A stretch of DNA of 64,000 bases from Planctomycetota bacterium (GCA_026692905.1 JAPLNL010000098.1:19236-83235); one strand, 5' to 3'; positions 25,532-35,033 are shown, numbered from the stretch's first letter. Notes: generated from the letters alone by a model not told the origin. Translations and numbers: made by a program.

Positions 25532-25705
25532 TTCCTTTCAGGCATAAGTTGCGTCCATTGCAACGTGGTTCAGATGCCTGGCAACTTAGTGAATTCAAGC
25601 AAGAGAGACAAGATCAGTCATCCATGAATCTTGATTGCTATCTATCGCCCTGAAAGGTTGGAGGCCATCTAACTGTCGAACCCAATCCAGCGCTTGGAAT
25701 ATATT

Positions 25706-25871
25706 GGGAGGGCGAGGCCACCGCTGTAAACATCTTTGCAAAGTCAATTCCATTGAAAACCTTAGGGAGGGCGAGGCTCCTGCCGAGCCAACGGTACAAA
25801 GGTTCGGCAGGAGCCTCACCCTCCCGAGCAATGAATGACTTAGGTAAACTTGTTGGAAACATGTTTACAGC
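25706..25871. repeat. 166-bp non-coding element, copy 1
   Basis: This stretch matches the reverse complement of 47944-48109 over the same 166-base length with about four substitutions. It contains a hairpin (GGGCGAGGCTCCTGCCGAGC with GGTTCGGCAGGAGCCTC) and the two related ends GCTGTAAACATCTTTGC and AAACATGTTTACAGC. The remaining 25532-26068 interval, between the GT2 gene and the GT4 gene, has further GGAGGGCGAGGC-type pieces, and I see no gene in it. Confidence 0.93.
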
Positions 25872-26068
25872 AGGAGCCTCGCCCTCCATTTGGAATTGCA
25901 AGCAATTCCAAAGCGAATGTGAGGCGGCCACTGTGGAAGGAACGTAGTTTCAGCATTAGCGGCATTGACCTTCATCGCGATGAGGCGATAAGTTGCCTGC
26001 CATGCGTACGGTTTTAGGGAGAAAACGGTGGTCATTGCGCCATCTCAAAAAGGCTGGCTTTCGTTGAT

Positions 26069-27433
26069 ATGCAAAAATCCGATGACAAGACAATGCCTCG
26101 CCGAATCTTTATTGATGGGACATACTCGCTTTGCAGCGGGAAGAACTCTGGAATCGAACGCGTTGTTCGAAGCATTATTCGGGAGTCGGCAGATACCGGA
26201 GGCGCAGCCAAAGTAGCAACAGTGCTTTCGTATGGCAATCGTTTTTTTCGATTAGACGCAAAACAGATCCGAGGGTTGTCCAGATGCGCAGCGTTCCAAC
26301 GGAGCGCCGCGGCTCAGATGCCCGATGCTTACCGATGGTTAGCGAACTTTGTCTGCTGGCTTTTGCCATTCCTCTCGGTACGCAAGTGCCTTCTGCCCGA
26401 TGCAGGGCATCTCGGTTTATTCAAATTGGCTCACTCTTTTTTTGAAAAACGAGCGAGAAAAAACGCCGCTAGCAATACGAGGGAAATTCAATTTGGCCCT
26501 GGTGATATTCTTTTGCTACCTGATGCCTATTGGGCAAAAATGAATATCTGGCCCGTCGTCGAACGAGCGCGACAAAGTGGCGTTACGGTCGCTTCGGTTG
26601 TCTACGACTTGATCCCAATAACTCACGAGGAGTTCGTTGGTGACGGAATGAAAGCCAAGTTCATCGAGTATCTTCGATGCCTAGCGACGCATTCAGACCT
26701 GATCATCGCAATCTCGGACACCGTACGAGAACAACTCCGAAGCTACCTTCCACAGATCTGCGTGCCGGGTGCTTACTGCAGCGACATCCGTTCGTTCACA
26801 TTGGGAGCTGAATTTGCAACGGCGGAAGGCAATTCGAGTCAGGAATTGAAGGAGTTGTTTGGTAACGCGGAAAATAGCCCCTATCTGATGGTTGCAACTT
26901 TCGAGCCTCGCAAGAATCACAAATACCTAGTCGATGCCTTTGAAGCACTTTGGGAAACGCACCCCCACCTAAAGCTATGCTTGGTAGGACGAGTCGGTTG
27001 GCTATGTGATGATCTTTTGGCAAGGCTGGAAAACCATGCCGCCAGAAACCGTCAGCTTTTTGTTTTTCATGGCATAACAGACGCCGAACTTCAGTATTGC
27101 TATCAATCTAGCCGAGGAGTCATTTTTCCGTCCATCGTTGAGGGGTTCGGGCTTCCCATCGTCGAATCCCTTTGGCATGGTAAAAAAACGTTTGCTAGCG
27201 ATACGTTGATCCACCGCGAAGTTGGAAAAGAAGATTGTACTTACTTCGAACTGGGGAATCCCGCATCGCTGGTTGAAGAAATTTTGGAATGGGAAAAGCA
27301 GTTGGAATCAGGCATCCCCCGCCTACCAGTTCGCCAGCCGATCTCATGGGCAGAAAGCTATAAACAGTTGCTCGATTGCTGTCTCGATGCCTACAAAATC
27401 CAATCCCAATCGCAAAAAATGCGAGCTGCCTAA
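26069..27433 (+). CDS. GT4 family glycosyltransferase, first paralogue
   Basis: A protein of 454 residues from ATG 26069. Conserved features are the N-terminal SGKNSGIERVVRSIIRESAD, VASVVYDLIPITHEEFVGDG, the start of the C-terminal Rossmann domain PYLMVATFEPRKNHKYLVDA, and the GT-B donor site GVIFPSIVEGFGLPIVESLW with the EX7E pair. This is a retaining GT4-type sugar transferase that uses a nucleotide sugar. Substrate and linkage are unknown. It is followed by a close paralogue at 27665-29047 with matching motifs, so the two arose by tandem duplication. It is transcribed away from the GT2-GT-C operon. Confidence 0.9.
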   Translation: MQKSDDKTMPRRIFIDGTYSLCSGKNSGIERVVRSIIRESADTGGAAKVATVLSYGNRFFRLDAKQIRGLSRCAAFQRSAAAQMPDAYRWLANFVCWLLPFLSVRKCLLPDAGHLGLFKLAHSFFEKRARKNAASNTREIQFGPGDILLLPDAYWAKMNIWPVVERARQSGVTVASVVYDLIPITHEEFVGDGMKAKFIEYLRCLATHSDLIIAISDTVREQLRSYLPQICVPGAYCSDIRSFTLGAEFATAEGNSSQELKELFGNAENSPYLMVATFEPRKNHKYLVDAFEALWETHPHLKLCLVGRVGWLCDDLLARLENHAARNRQLFVFHGITDAELQYCYQSSRGVIFPSIVEGFGLPIVESLWHGKKTFASDTLIHREVGKEDCTYFELGNPASLVEEILEWEKQLESGIPRLPVRQPISWAESYKQLLDCCLDAYKIQSQSQKMRAA

Positions 27434-27664
27434 TGACACAGCCAACAAAAGTCAAAGCGGTAAGCACATTCCTCACTAGGAATCATTATCAGCGGACGGC
27501 ACGACGGAGCGTGCCTGCTCCTTTTGCATGTTGAGAAAATGCTCACTTGACTTACTCCCTCACTATTTGATAACAAACTGCCTGATGGGTTTTCATTCAA
27601 TTCAATCCAGATCAGTGCGCATTGATCTGCGGTGTGTTCCCAATCGAACCAAAGCGATGAAACA

Positions 27665-29047
27665 ATGACTTCGACCTTTCGCAAAATGCAGGCAAACCCA
27701 AATCAGCCGAGTCGGTTGTTTTTGGATGCTTCGCATACCATTGCGTCAGGAAAGAACTCTGGGATTGAACGAGTAGTCAGGAACATACTGTCCGAGTGTG
27801 GGCGTTGGTGCGAGGTCGAAGGACTGCCGAGACCTCAGTTAGTAACGCATTGTTCAGATCGATTTGTCGCCGTCGACGAAAAACAGGCTGGCAAGTATAA
27901 GAAGCTCGCCGCGGTCGAATCCAACATACATCGATTCCTCCCCACTTGGTACAGCCCCATTGCGAATTGGATTTGCAAATGGTCTGGTTCGAAGCGGATC
28001 AAGAAATGGTTGATGCCTCAAGCCGGGCATTTGGGAATTTTTAAACTTCCGCATTCGGCTTGGTCCAAATCCATTCAACGATCTCTGTCGCGTCAAGCCT
28101 CCACAATCGAGCCCAACGAAAACGACCTCTTTGTTCTCCCTGACGCGTATTGGACCAAGCGTGGCGTTTGGCAAGCGGCAGCTTTGGCGAGAATGAATGG
28201 CGCCACCATTGCCACCGTCATCTATGACCTCATTCCGTTAACACATCCACAATATGTTGGTGCAAAACGCACTGAGGGCTTTCGCAAGTACCTTCACCAG
28301 GCGATTGAAAACTCGGACCTGCTTGTCACGATTTCTCAAACAGTCGAAATCGAGATTAAGGACTACATTGAAAGGAATCGTTCCTCATTGGCCAGTGTTC
28401 CCTCCGCTATTCGGCATTTGACTCTTGGCGCAGAATTAAAACTGGTCGAGGGGGACATTCGTCCGGATGTCCGCCAGCTGTTCACGAAGGACCTTCACCA
28501 GAATCCCTACTTGATGGTTGCGACGTTCGATCCTCGAAAGAACCACCATTATCTCCTGGATGCCTTTGATCTGCTTTGGCAGTCACGAGAAGACCTGCGA
28601 TTGTGCCTTATCGGACGAGTGGGGTCACTCTGTGAAGATGTCGTTCAACGAATCCGAAACCACCCACGGTACGGCAAGCAGCTTTTCGCATTTCACGATA
28701 TCAAAGACTCGGACCTGCAGCATTGTTACAAATCATGCCGCGGAGTGATTTTTCCTTCGATCGTCGAAGGCTTTGGATTGCCGATTGTAGAATCATTGTG
28801 GTTTGGCAAGAAAACCTTCGCCAGCGATACTCCGATCCACAGGGAAGTTGGTAAGACGGATTGTGTGTACTTTGACTTGGAAGACCCCAACTCACTCGTA
28901 GACGAAATCAAAAAGTGGGAACAGATCGCCGATGCATTCAATGGCATGCTGCCAATTCGAAAACCAACAACTTGGGAAGAATGTAGTCGGGTTTTGATTT
29001 CCCATTGTGTTAGCGCTCAGCAATCTATCAAGAGCCGCGCCGCCTAA
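27665..29047 (+). CDS. GT4 family glycosyltransferase, second paralogue
   Basis: A protein of 460 residues starting at ATG 27665, which aligns better with its paralogue than the longer in-frame start at 27632. It repeats the features of the previous gene: SGKNSGIERVVRNILSECGR, ATVIYDLIPLTHPQYVGA, YLMVATFDPRKNHHYLLDAF, GVIFPSIVEGFGLPIVESLW. Conservation is high over the C-terminal half and lower over residues about 40-160, which holds the likely acceptor site. Two enzymes that keep the donor site but differ in the acceptor region would fit consecutive steps of one glycan. About 230 bases separate the genes, in which I see no gene. Confidence 0.9.
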   Translation: MTSTFRKMQANPNQPSRLFLDASHTIASGKNSGIERVVRNILSECGRWCEVEGLPRPQLVTHCSDRFVAVDEKQAGKYKKLAAVESNIHRFLPTWYSPIANWICKWSGSKRIKKWLMPQAGHLGIFKLPHSAWSKSIQRSLSRQASTIEPNENDLFVLPDAYWTKRGVWQAAALARMNGATIATVIYDLIPLTHPQYVGAKRTEGFRKYLHQAIENSDLLVTISQTVEIEIKDYIERNRSSLASVPSAIRHLTLGAELKLVEGDIRPDVRQLFTKDLHQNPYLMVATFDPRKNHHYLLDAFDLLWQSREDLRLCLIGRVGSLCEDVVQRIRNHPRYGKQLFAFHDIKDSDLQHCYKSCRGVIFPSIVEGFGLPIVESLWFGKKTFASDTPIHREVGKTDCVYFDLEDPNSLVDEIKKWEQIADAFNGMLPIRKPTTWEECSRVLISHCVSAQQSIKSRAA

Positions 29048-29089
29048 GGCGAGGGCATCCAACACGCTGGCTGGTTTCGTTTGGAACAT

Positions 29090-29114
29090 AGCGAAAGTCG
29101 TCAAGACTTTCGGC
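29090..29114 (+). repeat. 25-bp palindromic repeat, copy 1
   Basis: AGCGAAAGTCGTCAAGACTT plus TCGGC is exactly the reverse complement of 31572-31596. The two copies lie outside the GTPase and esterase gene pair. Confidence 0.9.
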
Positions 29115-29131
29115 AAATTTCTTTGTTCCGC

Positions 29132-29191
29132 TAGCACGACGCGCAAGCTAGTGAATTGGATAATAGATTCACTAGCTTGCGCGTCGTGCTA
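29132..29191. terminator. Perfect 25-bp inverted repeat of the TAGCACGAC family
   Basis: Arms 29132-29156 and 29167-29191 are perfect complements (TAGCACGACGCGCAAGCTAG plus TGAAT) with a 10-base spacer. It lies between the plus-strand GT4 gene and the minus-strand GTPase gene, which converge, and is long enough to act as a two-way terminator. Other members are at 40218-40330, 47021-47155 and 50236-50294. Confidence 0.8.
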
Positions 29192-29219
29192 ATGCAGTTT
29201 TCAAATTGCCGCCTAACAA

Positions 29220-30371
29220 CTAGCTCATTCCCAACTCTCGCATCCACGTCGCGATTTTTTCGCGATGGCGTTGCCGAAATGGAACGGCGTCGCCTGGGCT
29301 TAGAGACTGCGGGACCAACACCGATACGACAACACGCATTAACTCAACCAAGCCCTCCTCCGTAACGCTGCTCGTCTTCACACGGCGATTTAGGAGTTCT
29401 GAGTCCTTTCCATCAAAACGGCAGAAATCGACTTCATTCGGATATGCCAAATCGGACTTGGTCGTTACAAGGATCACCCGCTCTGAGCACTGAGCCAGGA
29501 TCTCATCGTGTGTTTTCGTCCAACCAGAGACAGGATCGACTAATAGCAGTGTGCAATCAGCTGATGCAATGCGCTCAAGCGATTGCTGAATTCCGGTTGC
29601 CTCGATGGAATCCGTTGCTGTTCGGATGCCTGCGCTGTCGACCAGTTCGATCGGCCATCCATCAAAGCTGGTGTGTTCTGTCAGCAGGTCACGGGTCGTA
29701 CCTGCTTGTTCGTGAACAATGGCACGAGTGTAGCCTAACAACAAATTAAGCAAGCTGCTTTTTCCGACGTTAGGCGGTCCCGCCAATACAACTCGCCATG
29801 GTTCAATCAAGTGGCTGCCCAACATCGACCGATCGTTGAGTTGACCGAGTCGGAGCTTGGCGTCGGCTAGGTTTCCTTCCATCAGCAGTGACTGGATCGC
29901 ATCGAACTCTCTTTTGAGCCCGCCGCGATATTGGTCTAGCAGGATGGCAGTCGTACGTTGCGTAGCCGCCAAAGAGATATCTTCTCGAGCCTCGGCAACA
30001 GTGATGTCCTCTTCTACGCCTGATTCGCACTGAAACGGGGATTGGGTAACCGCTCCAAACGACATCAAAATTTTAACGAGCGTTTCGGCAGCTAGTCGGC
30101 CGCCGTGGCAATGGAGTTCTACGCGTTGCTCACCCGTTCGGCAAACCACGATGGACTCACCGCAGCCGCCTTCCTCGTTCTGCGTAAAGCCGTACCGAAT
30201 CGCGTTGATCGCTAAAGGGCTATTGCCAGCGTTAGGACTCCAGCATCGGGCCGCGAACTCCAACGCCCGAGGACCATCGAGCGCCAGGATCGCGATTGCG
30301 GCTGGCGACCGACTCGTCAGTTGAGCAACGAAAGTTACTCCGTCGCCGGAGGTAGGTATTGATTGGTTCAC
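29220..30371 (-). CDS. MnmE-like GTPase lacking the catalytic C-terminus
   Basis: A protein of 383 residues with GTG start at 30371, three bases after the esterase stop. The N-terminal part resembles the MnmE tetrahydrofolate-binding domain (SPAAIAILALDGPRALEFAA, ESIVVCRTGEQRVELHCHGG), but the usual motif with 'GEFT..AFLNGK' reads CESGVEEDITVAEARED. The G domain is intact: G1 AGPPNVGKSSLLN, switch GTTRD, G3 DSAGIR, G4 TKSD. The protein ends FRQRHREKIATWMRELGMS without the terminal C[IV]GKF whose cysteine is needed for tRNA wobble-uridine modification. It is therefore a divergent paralogue and not a normal MnmE. Its function may be a GTPase switch or regulator, but this is unproven. Confidence 0.75.
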   Translation of the reverse strand: MNQSIPTSGDGVTFVAQLTSRSPAAIAILALDGPRALEFAARCWSPNAGNSPLAINAIRYGFTQNEEGGCGESIVVCRTGEQRVELHCHGGRLAAETLVKILMSFGAVTQSPFQCESGVEEDITVAEAREDISLAATQRTTAILLDQYRGGLKREFDAIQSLLMEGNLADAKLRLGQLNDRSMLGSHLIEPWRVVLAGPPNVGKSSLLNLLLGYTRAIVHEQAGTTRDLLTEHTSFDGWPIELVDSAGIRTATDSIEATGIQQSLERIASADCTLLLVDPVSGWTKTHDEILAQCSERVILVTTKSDLAYPNEVDFCRFDGKDSELLNRRVKTSSVTEEGLVELMRVVVSVLVPQSLSPGDAVPFRQRHREKIATWMRELGMS

Positions 30372-30374
30372 TCG

Positions 30375-31283
30375 CTATTTCTGTGCATTTGGAGTCACAA
30401 ACTGCTTGCCCTCAAGCCAGCGTCGGCAAACGTTCGGCCATTCCGAAGTACCTTGAATCGTTTTGGCTAGTCCCTTGCCATGGGAGCCTTTTTCGAAAAC
30501 ATGCAGCTCACCTGACACACCGTTTCGCAACATGGCGGCGAAGAATGCGACTGAGTTTTGAGGCACAACCCCTTTGTCTTCGAGCGTGTGAAACAGAAAC
30601 GTCGGAGGCGTATCCTTGGTTACGTTGAGATCGCTCTGGAAGGATTCGACCAATTTAGGAGCTGGCGATTCGCCAAGTAAATTTTTTTCGCTGCCTTTAT
30701 GTGTTCCTGGTTGTCCAAACAAGATCACTGGATAGGCCAAGATTCCGTAGTCGGGTCGCGAGGATTCATGTTCGATAGGGTCAGCGTTAGTGGGATCACC
30801 AGAGGCGAATCGGGTCAAAACGGTGGATACCAAATGTCCACCTGCCGAAAAGCCCATGATGCCGACTTTCGCAGGATCGACGTTCCATTCTTTGGCATTG
30901 GTGCGGACCATACGGATCGTCCGTTGTGCATCTTGCAAGGGTGCAGGATGGCCGTACCCTTTTCCTCTATGGCGGTAGTCGCAGATGATCGCGGCCAAAC
31001 CCATTTCGTTGGCCCATTCGGCAATTTCCTGGCCCTCGTGTCCCATTGCCAAGTTGCCGTAACCGCCACCAGGGCAAATGATCAAAGCACCGGTTGGTTT
31101 TTCGCTGGACGGCAATCGAACTTTTGCCATCGGTATGTCTTTGGCCTCGTTGCCGTTGGCGCCTGGAGCTCCTTTTTCCCAAAGCGGGAGCTCAAAAGAC
31201 TTGGGGGGCTCAGCGTTCAAGGAAGCGGCGATTGAGATCGCAAGGAATACGAAAAAAAGCGTCAACAGTGGAAATCGTTGCAT
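30375..31283 (-). CDS. Secreted alpha/beta-hydrolase, acetylxylan-esterase-like
   Basis: A protein of 302 residues from ATG 31283, chosen because MQRFPLLTLFFVFLAISIAA is a clean signal peptide. Earlier in-frame starts would add unlike sequence. The fold is that of BD-FAE/AXE-type esterases: LWEKGAPGANGNEAKDIPM, oxyanion region LIICPGGGYGNLAMGHEG, nucleophile GIMGFSAGGHLVSTVLTRF, acid LFHTLEDKGVVPQNSVAFF and catalytic histidine in FEKGSHGKGLA. It is expected to remove acyl groups from plant or algal polysaccharides in the periplasm or outside. It lies directly before the MnmE-like gene on the same strand. Confidence 0.9.
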   Translation of the reverse strand: MQRFPLLTLFFVFLAISIAASLNAEPPKSFELPLWEKGAPGANGNEAKDIPMAKVRLPSSEKPTGALIICPGGGYGNLAMGHEGQEIAEWANEMGLAAIICDYRHRGKGYGHPAPLQDAQRTIRMVRTNAKEWNVDPAKVGIMGFSAGGHLVSTVLTRFASGDPTNADPIEHESSRPDYGILAYPVILFGQPGTHKGSEKNLLGESPAPKLVESFQSDLNVTKDTPPTFLFHTLEDKGVVPQNSVAFFAAMLRNGVSGELHVFEKGSHGKGLAKTIQGTSEWPNVCRRWLEGKQFVTPNAQK

Positions 31284-31637
31284 GATGGTGGTTGATGGGT
31301 CGCCCAAGATTTGGAGGCAAGGTGTCGGGAGTTGATCTTTGTGAGCGTTGCCAAAAGGTATTAGCAAGGCGGTCATTCTTTTGGTAGCGAAACGCGTTAA
31401 GCGTTTGGGTCGTGTCGACATACGCATATCGGCATGAGTCTTCGAGTGAAATAAACCAATAGCCATTGTTCGATAGCCCCGGTTCTCGACGAATGTCAAG
31501 CAACTGGAAAACCGGGGCTAGTAGCGCCCAACGGCTAATCAGCACGAAAAAACATGCGGATATGCTATGGAGCCGAAAGTCTTGACGACTTTCGCTACGA
31601 GAACCATTTCCGCTTACGGACTATTGTAACCCAAAAA
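31284..31637. other. Gap with hairpins, no gene
   Basis: It contains a hairpin with 10-bp arms (AGCCCCGGTT at 31475-31484 and AACCGGGGCT at 31510-31519) and copy 2 of the 25-bp palindrome (31572-31596). No protein family or RNA gene is seen. Confidence 0.55.
31572..31596 (-). repeat. 25-bp palindromic repeat, copy 2
   Basis: This is the exact reverse complement of 29090-29114, on the other side of the GTPase-esterase pair. Confidence 0.9.
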
Positions 31638-34418
31638 CTAGCGGTTGCTTGAAGTCGAGATTGGGATAGCTTCTTGTGCGTCCGTCAATGCTTCGCTTGG
31701 AAAATAGGGGCGAGTTAGAATCTCGTTGGGTTGAGAGGGCATGATCATTTTGGCCGTAATGTTAGCCACTTCTGCTTTCATCTCACCTCGGGTTTCGAAG
31801 TGAATTCGCAGGGCCCGCTCCTCGGTCACAAAGCGAATGAGATCGAACCGACGCCATTCGTACTGTGACGTATCGGCTGACGAGATCAACTGGCCGAGAG
31901 ACTCGCCACCGAGACTATCGCTAACCAACAATCCACTTTGGGTTTCTCCGACAGGTGACTGAATGCGAACCAAACCCTCGACGTGAATCATGGCTCCGGC
32001 AGGCGCAGAAATCGGTGGTGACGAAACCCGCATCACGGCTCCACCGTAACCTGATGGAATAGGCTGCCCTTGCATGGAACGAGCAGTTACGACGAGTGTC
32101 GGAAGGCCGTCAGGACCGATTGCGCCAACAAGGCAATCACTTTGTACGTTTTCGATCAAACGCCGATCGACTTGCCATTGCGATTCGTAAAGCTGAGCGG
32201 TGTCTCGAAAAGGAACACCGGGAACTGCAATGTTCTGTGCATTTCGCCCGGCCAACAATTGAATGAACTCCCAGTGGATGGGCAAGGAAAGTGGCGAGGC
32301 CAGAAGAGGAGTGCTTTGAAAGGCACCAAATTCAGAAGTCGCCTCCTCCCAGGAACCACGTACAACCCGCTGTGCAATCAGCAACGCTTGATCTGCAGAC
32401 TTCATCGCCTGTGGAATATTGGAACGCCTCAGGAGAATCATCGCGCTGCGTTGAAGCGACTCAGCCCGCTTGATCTCCTCCCATCGAGGGTCGCTGGCTG
32501 AAACGCGTTGCGAGTTCATGGAAAGCTGCGCAAGCTCGATCACTTGTGCCGACATATCGATTCGGGAACTGACAAGCCCCGCGGTTACTTCAGGCTGGGA
32601 AAGCTTGTCGCGGAGATAGGTTAATGGCATCGCATCGGCCGCGGAAACAATCTGTTCAATCATCGCCGGATTCTCGATAACAACTTGCCAGCCGCCGGGG
32701 GTCTGCTCAGGTCGCATAGGTTCTAACTCGCCATGGGTGATACGGTAGACGCTTCGCATTTGCCCTGAAACGGGCAGCGTAACTTTGAGTCTTTCCGTCG
32801 CTGGAGCCACGGAACAGATTTGATCCATGGGTCCGGATGCAATAATGATCGCAAGCTGACTTTTGGGGGTTTCTAAGACCGTCGCTGTATGGTTTGGAGA
32901 ATCGGTTGGAATGGTTCGCCAAGTCGATTGGCCAGCTTGAATCCAGGGCATCAGGAGATCGATTTCCATATTGATACTCGCATAGCCCTCACCTCGCTTT
33001 TGAGAGGTTAGGTCTCCCGCATCGAGCGGCGACGCAGAACGAAAGATAAAGCCTCGTGCCCCTTGCATCATGCTGCGATAAAACTGCAAACGAACTTGCA
33101 ATAGATCGTAATCGAAGGTACTTGAGGCATTGGTTCGCAAGGTCCTATTGGCAATGGTCTTTTGAACGAACCACTCATCTGGCATTTGAGTCACGATCGA
33201 GACGAGAGCACTAGTTCGGCCTGCCAAAGGACGCAAATCGGTTTGCATAATTTGGCCGGCCTCGCTGGCCGAACGAATCCGAGTTGGCAGCGGTACCGGA
33301 ATAGCCAAACTATCGCTCATGCGGCTATACTGTCCAAACATCTCCATCGCTTCGCCTACGACGGGGCGCGCCAGCCATTGCGGAAAGCGTGTGAGTCGGG
33401 ACGCAACGATTCTCGACGAGTCCAAATTAGATCGATCCAAGGTCGTCCCTAAGAGCCAGCCTTGGATATGGCGATAATTATTGGCGAGCTCCTGTGTGGG
33501 TACCAAGTCAGGCGGTCGGGCAATGACTCCCATTTGCGAACCCAATGCTTGTTCGGCAATCAGAGGATCATTCGGATTGTTCGTGATGATTGCAGTGAAC
33601 CCAAGTGACTTTAGATGATGCAAGCTCTCCCCTTGGTGCAAAATCCAACGTGGCACCGTAGCTTGCAGAACGCGAAGCTGTTCCTGGACCGGAAGGGTTG
33701 CTGTGTTTTGAAGCCCCCCAATCATTGCTCTTTCCTGAAGCCTTGGAGACATAGGCGAAACCATGCCATCGATTCGCAAGTCGTCCACCTTGATTCTAAT
33801 CGTACCCGGATTGGTGTATACGCTGAGTACTACCGCATCGATGTACGCATCCTGAAGATCGATTCCTGCCCCAAATTTTGTCTTCAGGTATCGAACGCGT
33901 TCTTCAAACTGTGTCGGGACCTCCGCGATCGTCGAGGTTGACCATCGCCCCATCCCTTCGTTGGCATTCCCAAGCAGGACTTCTGTAATTGGATCGTGCG
34001 TTGCCGGATGCGCGCTCCTGGGAAACACAACTCGGAAGCCGATGCGCATGCCGCTTTGCGCAGTGAGGATCTTCATCGAGGCTTTCAGGTCATCGATAAT
34101 AACGCATGGCTCAATGGCGCGGGTTAAGTAGACCTTCGTGCCTCGCTCAAACGAGGTTTCGATAATCTCAACGCCAGGTTCCGTTTGGCGAAATTTGGAA
34201 AGCTGGGCCTTTGCATCGCTATCCCACAGTACAAACTTTTGAAACGGTTCGTCGAAGGTATCGATTTCCTGTGCGTCTCCACTAGGCAAAGTTGCCAGGA
34301 GAACGAGAATCAAAAAAGCGAGCGGTTGCCAGCGCAAACCTACCCCAAAACCGATAACCGGCCAACGGGTTGACTTTTTGCAACAAAGTCCGAATGAATA
34401 GTGGAGAAAAAGAAACAT
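31638..34418 (-). CDS. Large exported protein of unknown function
   Basis: A protein of about 926 residues (ATG 34418) with a hydrophobic leader LAFLILVLLATLPSGDAQE. I do not recognise the family. Residues about 40-220 look like a beta-sandwich (GMRIGFRVVFPRSAHPATHD, TIRIKVDDLRIDGMVSP). Residues about 250-550 have a TIM-barrel-like rhythm (LKSLGFTAIITNNPNDPLIA, WLARPVVGEAMEMFGQYSR, MMQGARGFIFRSASPLDA) but I found no certain catalytic pair. A helical part (residues about 640-740) and a C-terminal beta-domain (MIHVEGLVRIQSPVGETQSG) follow. The layout suggests a glycoside-hydrolase-like or carbohydrate-binding surface protein, which is inference only. The gene is single and lies divergently from the small coiled-coil gene. 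Confidence 0.7.
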   Translation of the reverse strand: MFLFLHYSFGLCCKKSTRWPVIGFGVGLRWQPLAFLILVLLATLPSGDAQEIDTFDEPFQKFVLWDSDAKAQLSKFRQTEPGVEIIETSFERGTKVYLTRAIEPCVIIDDLKASMKILTAQSGMRIGFRVVFPRSAHPATHDPITEVLLGNANEGMGRWSTSTIAEVPTQFEERVRYLKTKFGAGIDLQDAYIDAVVLSVYTNPGTIRIKVDDLRIDGMVSPMSPRLQERAMIGGLQNTATLPVQEQLRVLQATVPRWILHQGESLHHLKSLGFTAIITNNPNDPLIAEQALGSQMGVIARPPDLVPTQELANNYRHIQGWLLGTTLDRSNLDSSRIVASRLTRFPQWLARPVVGEAMEMFGQYSRMSDSLAIPVPLPTRIRSASEAGQIMQTDLRPLAGRTSALVSIVTQMPDEWFVQKTIANRTLRTNASSTFDYDLLQVRLQFYRSMMQGARGFIFRSASPLDAGDLTSQKRGEGYASINMEIDLLMPWIQAGQSTWRTIPTDSPNHTATVLETPKSQLAIIIASGPMDQICSVAPATERLKVTLPVSGQMRSVYRITHGELEPMRPEQTPGGWQVVIENPAMIEQIVSAADAMPLTYLRDKLSQPEVTAGLVSSRIDMSAQVIELAQLSMNSQRVSASDPRWEEIKRAESLQRSAMILLRRSNIPQAMKSADQALLIAQRVVRGSWEEATSEFGAFQSTPLLASPLSLPIHWEFIQLLAGRNAQNIAVPGVPFRDTAQLYESQWQVDRRLIENVQSDCLVGAIGPDGLPTLVVTARSMQGQPIPSGYGGAVMRVSSPPISAPAGAMIHVEGLVRIQSPVGETQSGLLVSDSLGGESLGQLISSADTSQYEWRRFDLIRFVTEERALRIHFETRGEMKAEVANITAKMIMPSQPNEILTRPYFPSEALTDAQEAIPISTSSNR

Positions 34419-34700
34419 AGGGGGCAACCTGACGTGCAAAACCGTAAGTCTTGCTTGTAGCATGACTTACAGCACGATTCCAGACCGATTGATGTTGCAA
34501 AAACCCCACCGACTTTTTGGGTTAGGAAATTCAAACCGAACAAATCGACTTTCCTAAGTCCTTGACTAGCATGGGTTTACCCTCCATGTTAGAAGCCTCT
34601 GCGAAGAATGTCGGCACGATAGCTGCATTTCTTTAATTTCATAATCGCCCACAAACTTTACGGCAACCTACTTCCAATCGCTACTTTGAGGAGCCTCAGC

Positions 34701-35033
34701 ATGAGCCACGCAGCCCAATCGACCGAAAATCTCGTAAACGATACACCGAGCGAACTCGTCGATCTCCAAAAAGTTATCGAAATGCTTCCACCTGCACAAC
34801 GGTTGACGATTCAGCCAGCGTTTCAACGCGTGGTTGAAAGCACCAATCGCCGACGCAAGATTTTGCAACTGGTTCAGGATTCCATCGGCCAACTCCGACT
34901 GGACATGAAGTATTTGGTTTTTGATTTGGAAGCAACTCGACGCGAACGAGACGCCTACCAAAGACAAATTCAAGAACTAATGGGCGAACAAGGTGATGCG
35001 GACGAAGGATCGTCGGAAGAAAATCAGGATTAG
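34701..35033 (+). CDS. Small coiled-coil hypothetical protein
   Basis: A protein of 110 residues from ATG 34701, with GAGGAG placed 7 bases before it. An alternative start at 34686 precedes that ribosome binding site and is less likely. The sequence is mostly helical: LVDLQKVIEMLPPAQRLTIQ, VESTNRRRKILQLVQDSIGQ, then MKYLVFDLEATRRERDAYQR, with an acidic tail. It is soluble and without a signal peptide. The function is not recognised. It is followed by a strong hairpin with a T tract at 35143-35190, so it is probably a single-gene transcript. Confidence 0.72.
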   Translation: MSHAAQSTENLVNDTPSELVDLQKVIEMLPPAQRLTIQPAFQRVVESTNRRRKILQLVQDSIGQLRLDMKYLVFDLEATRRERDAYQRQIQELMGEQGDADEGSSEENQD

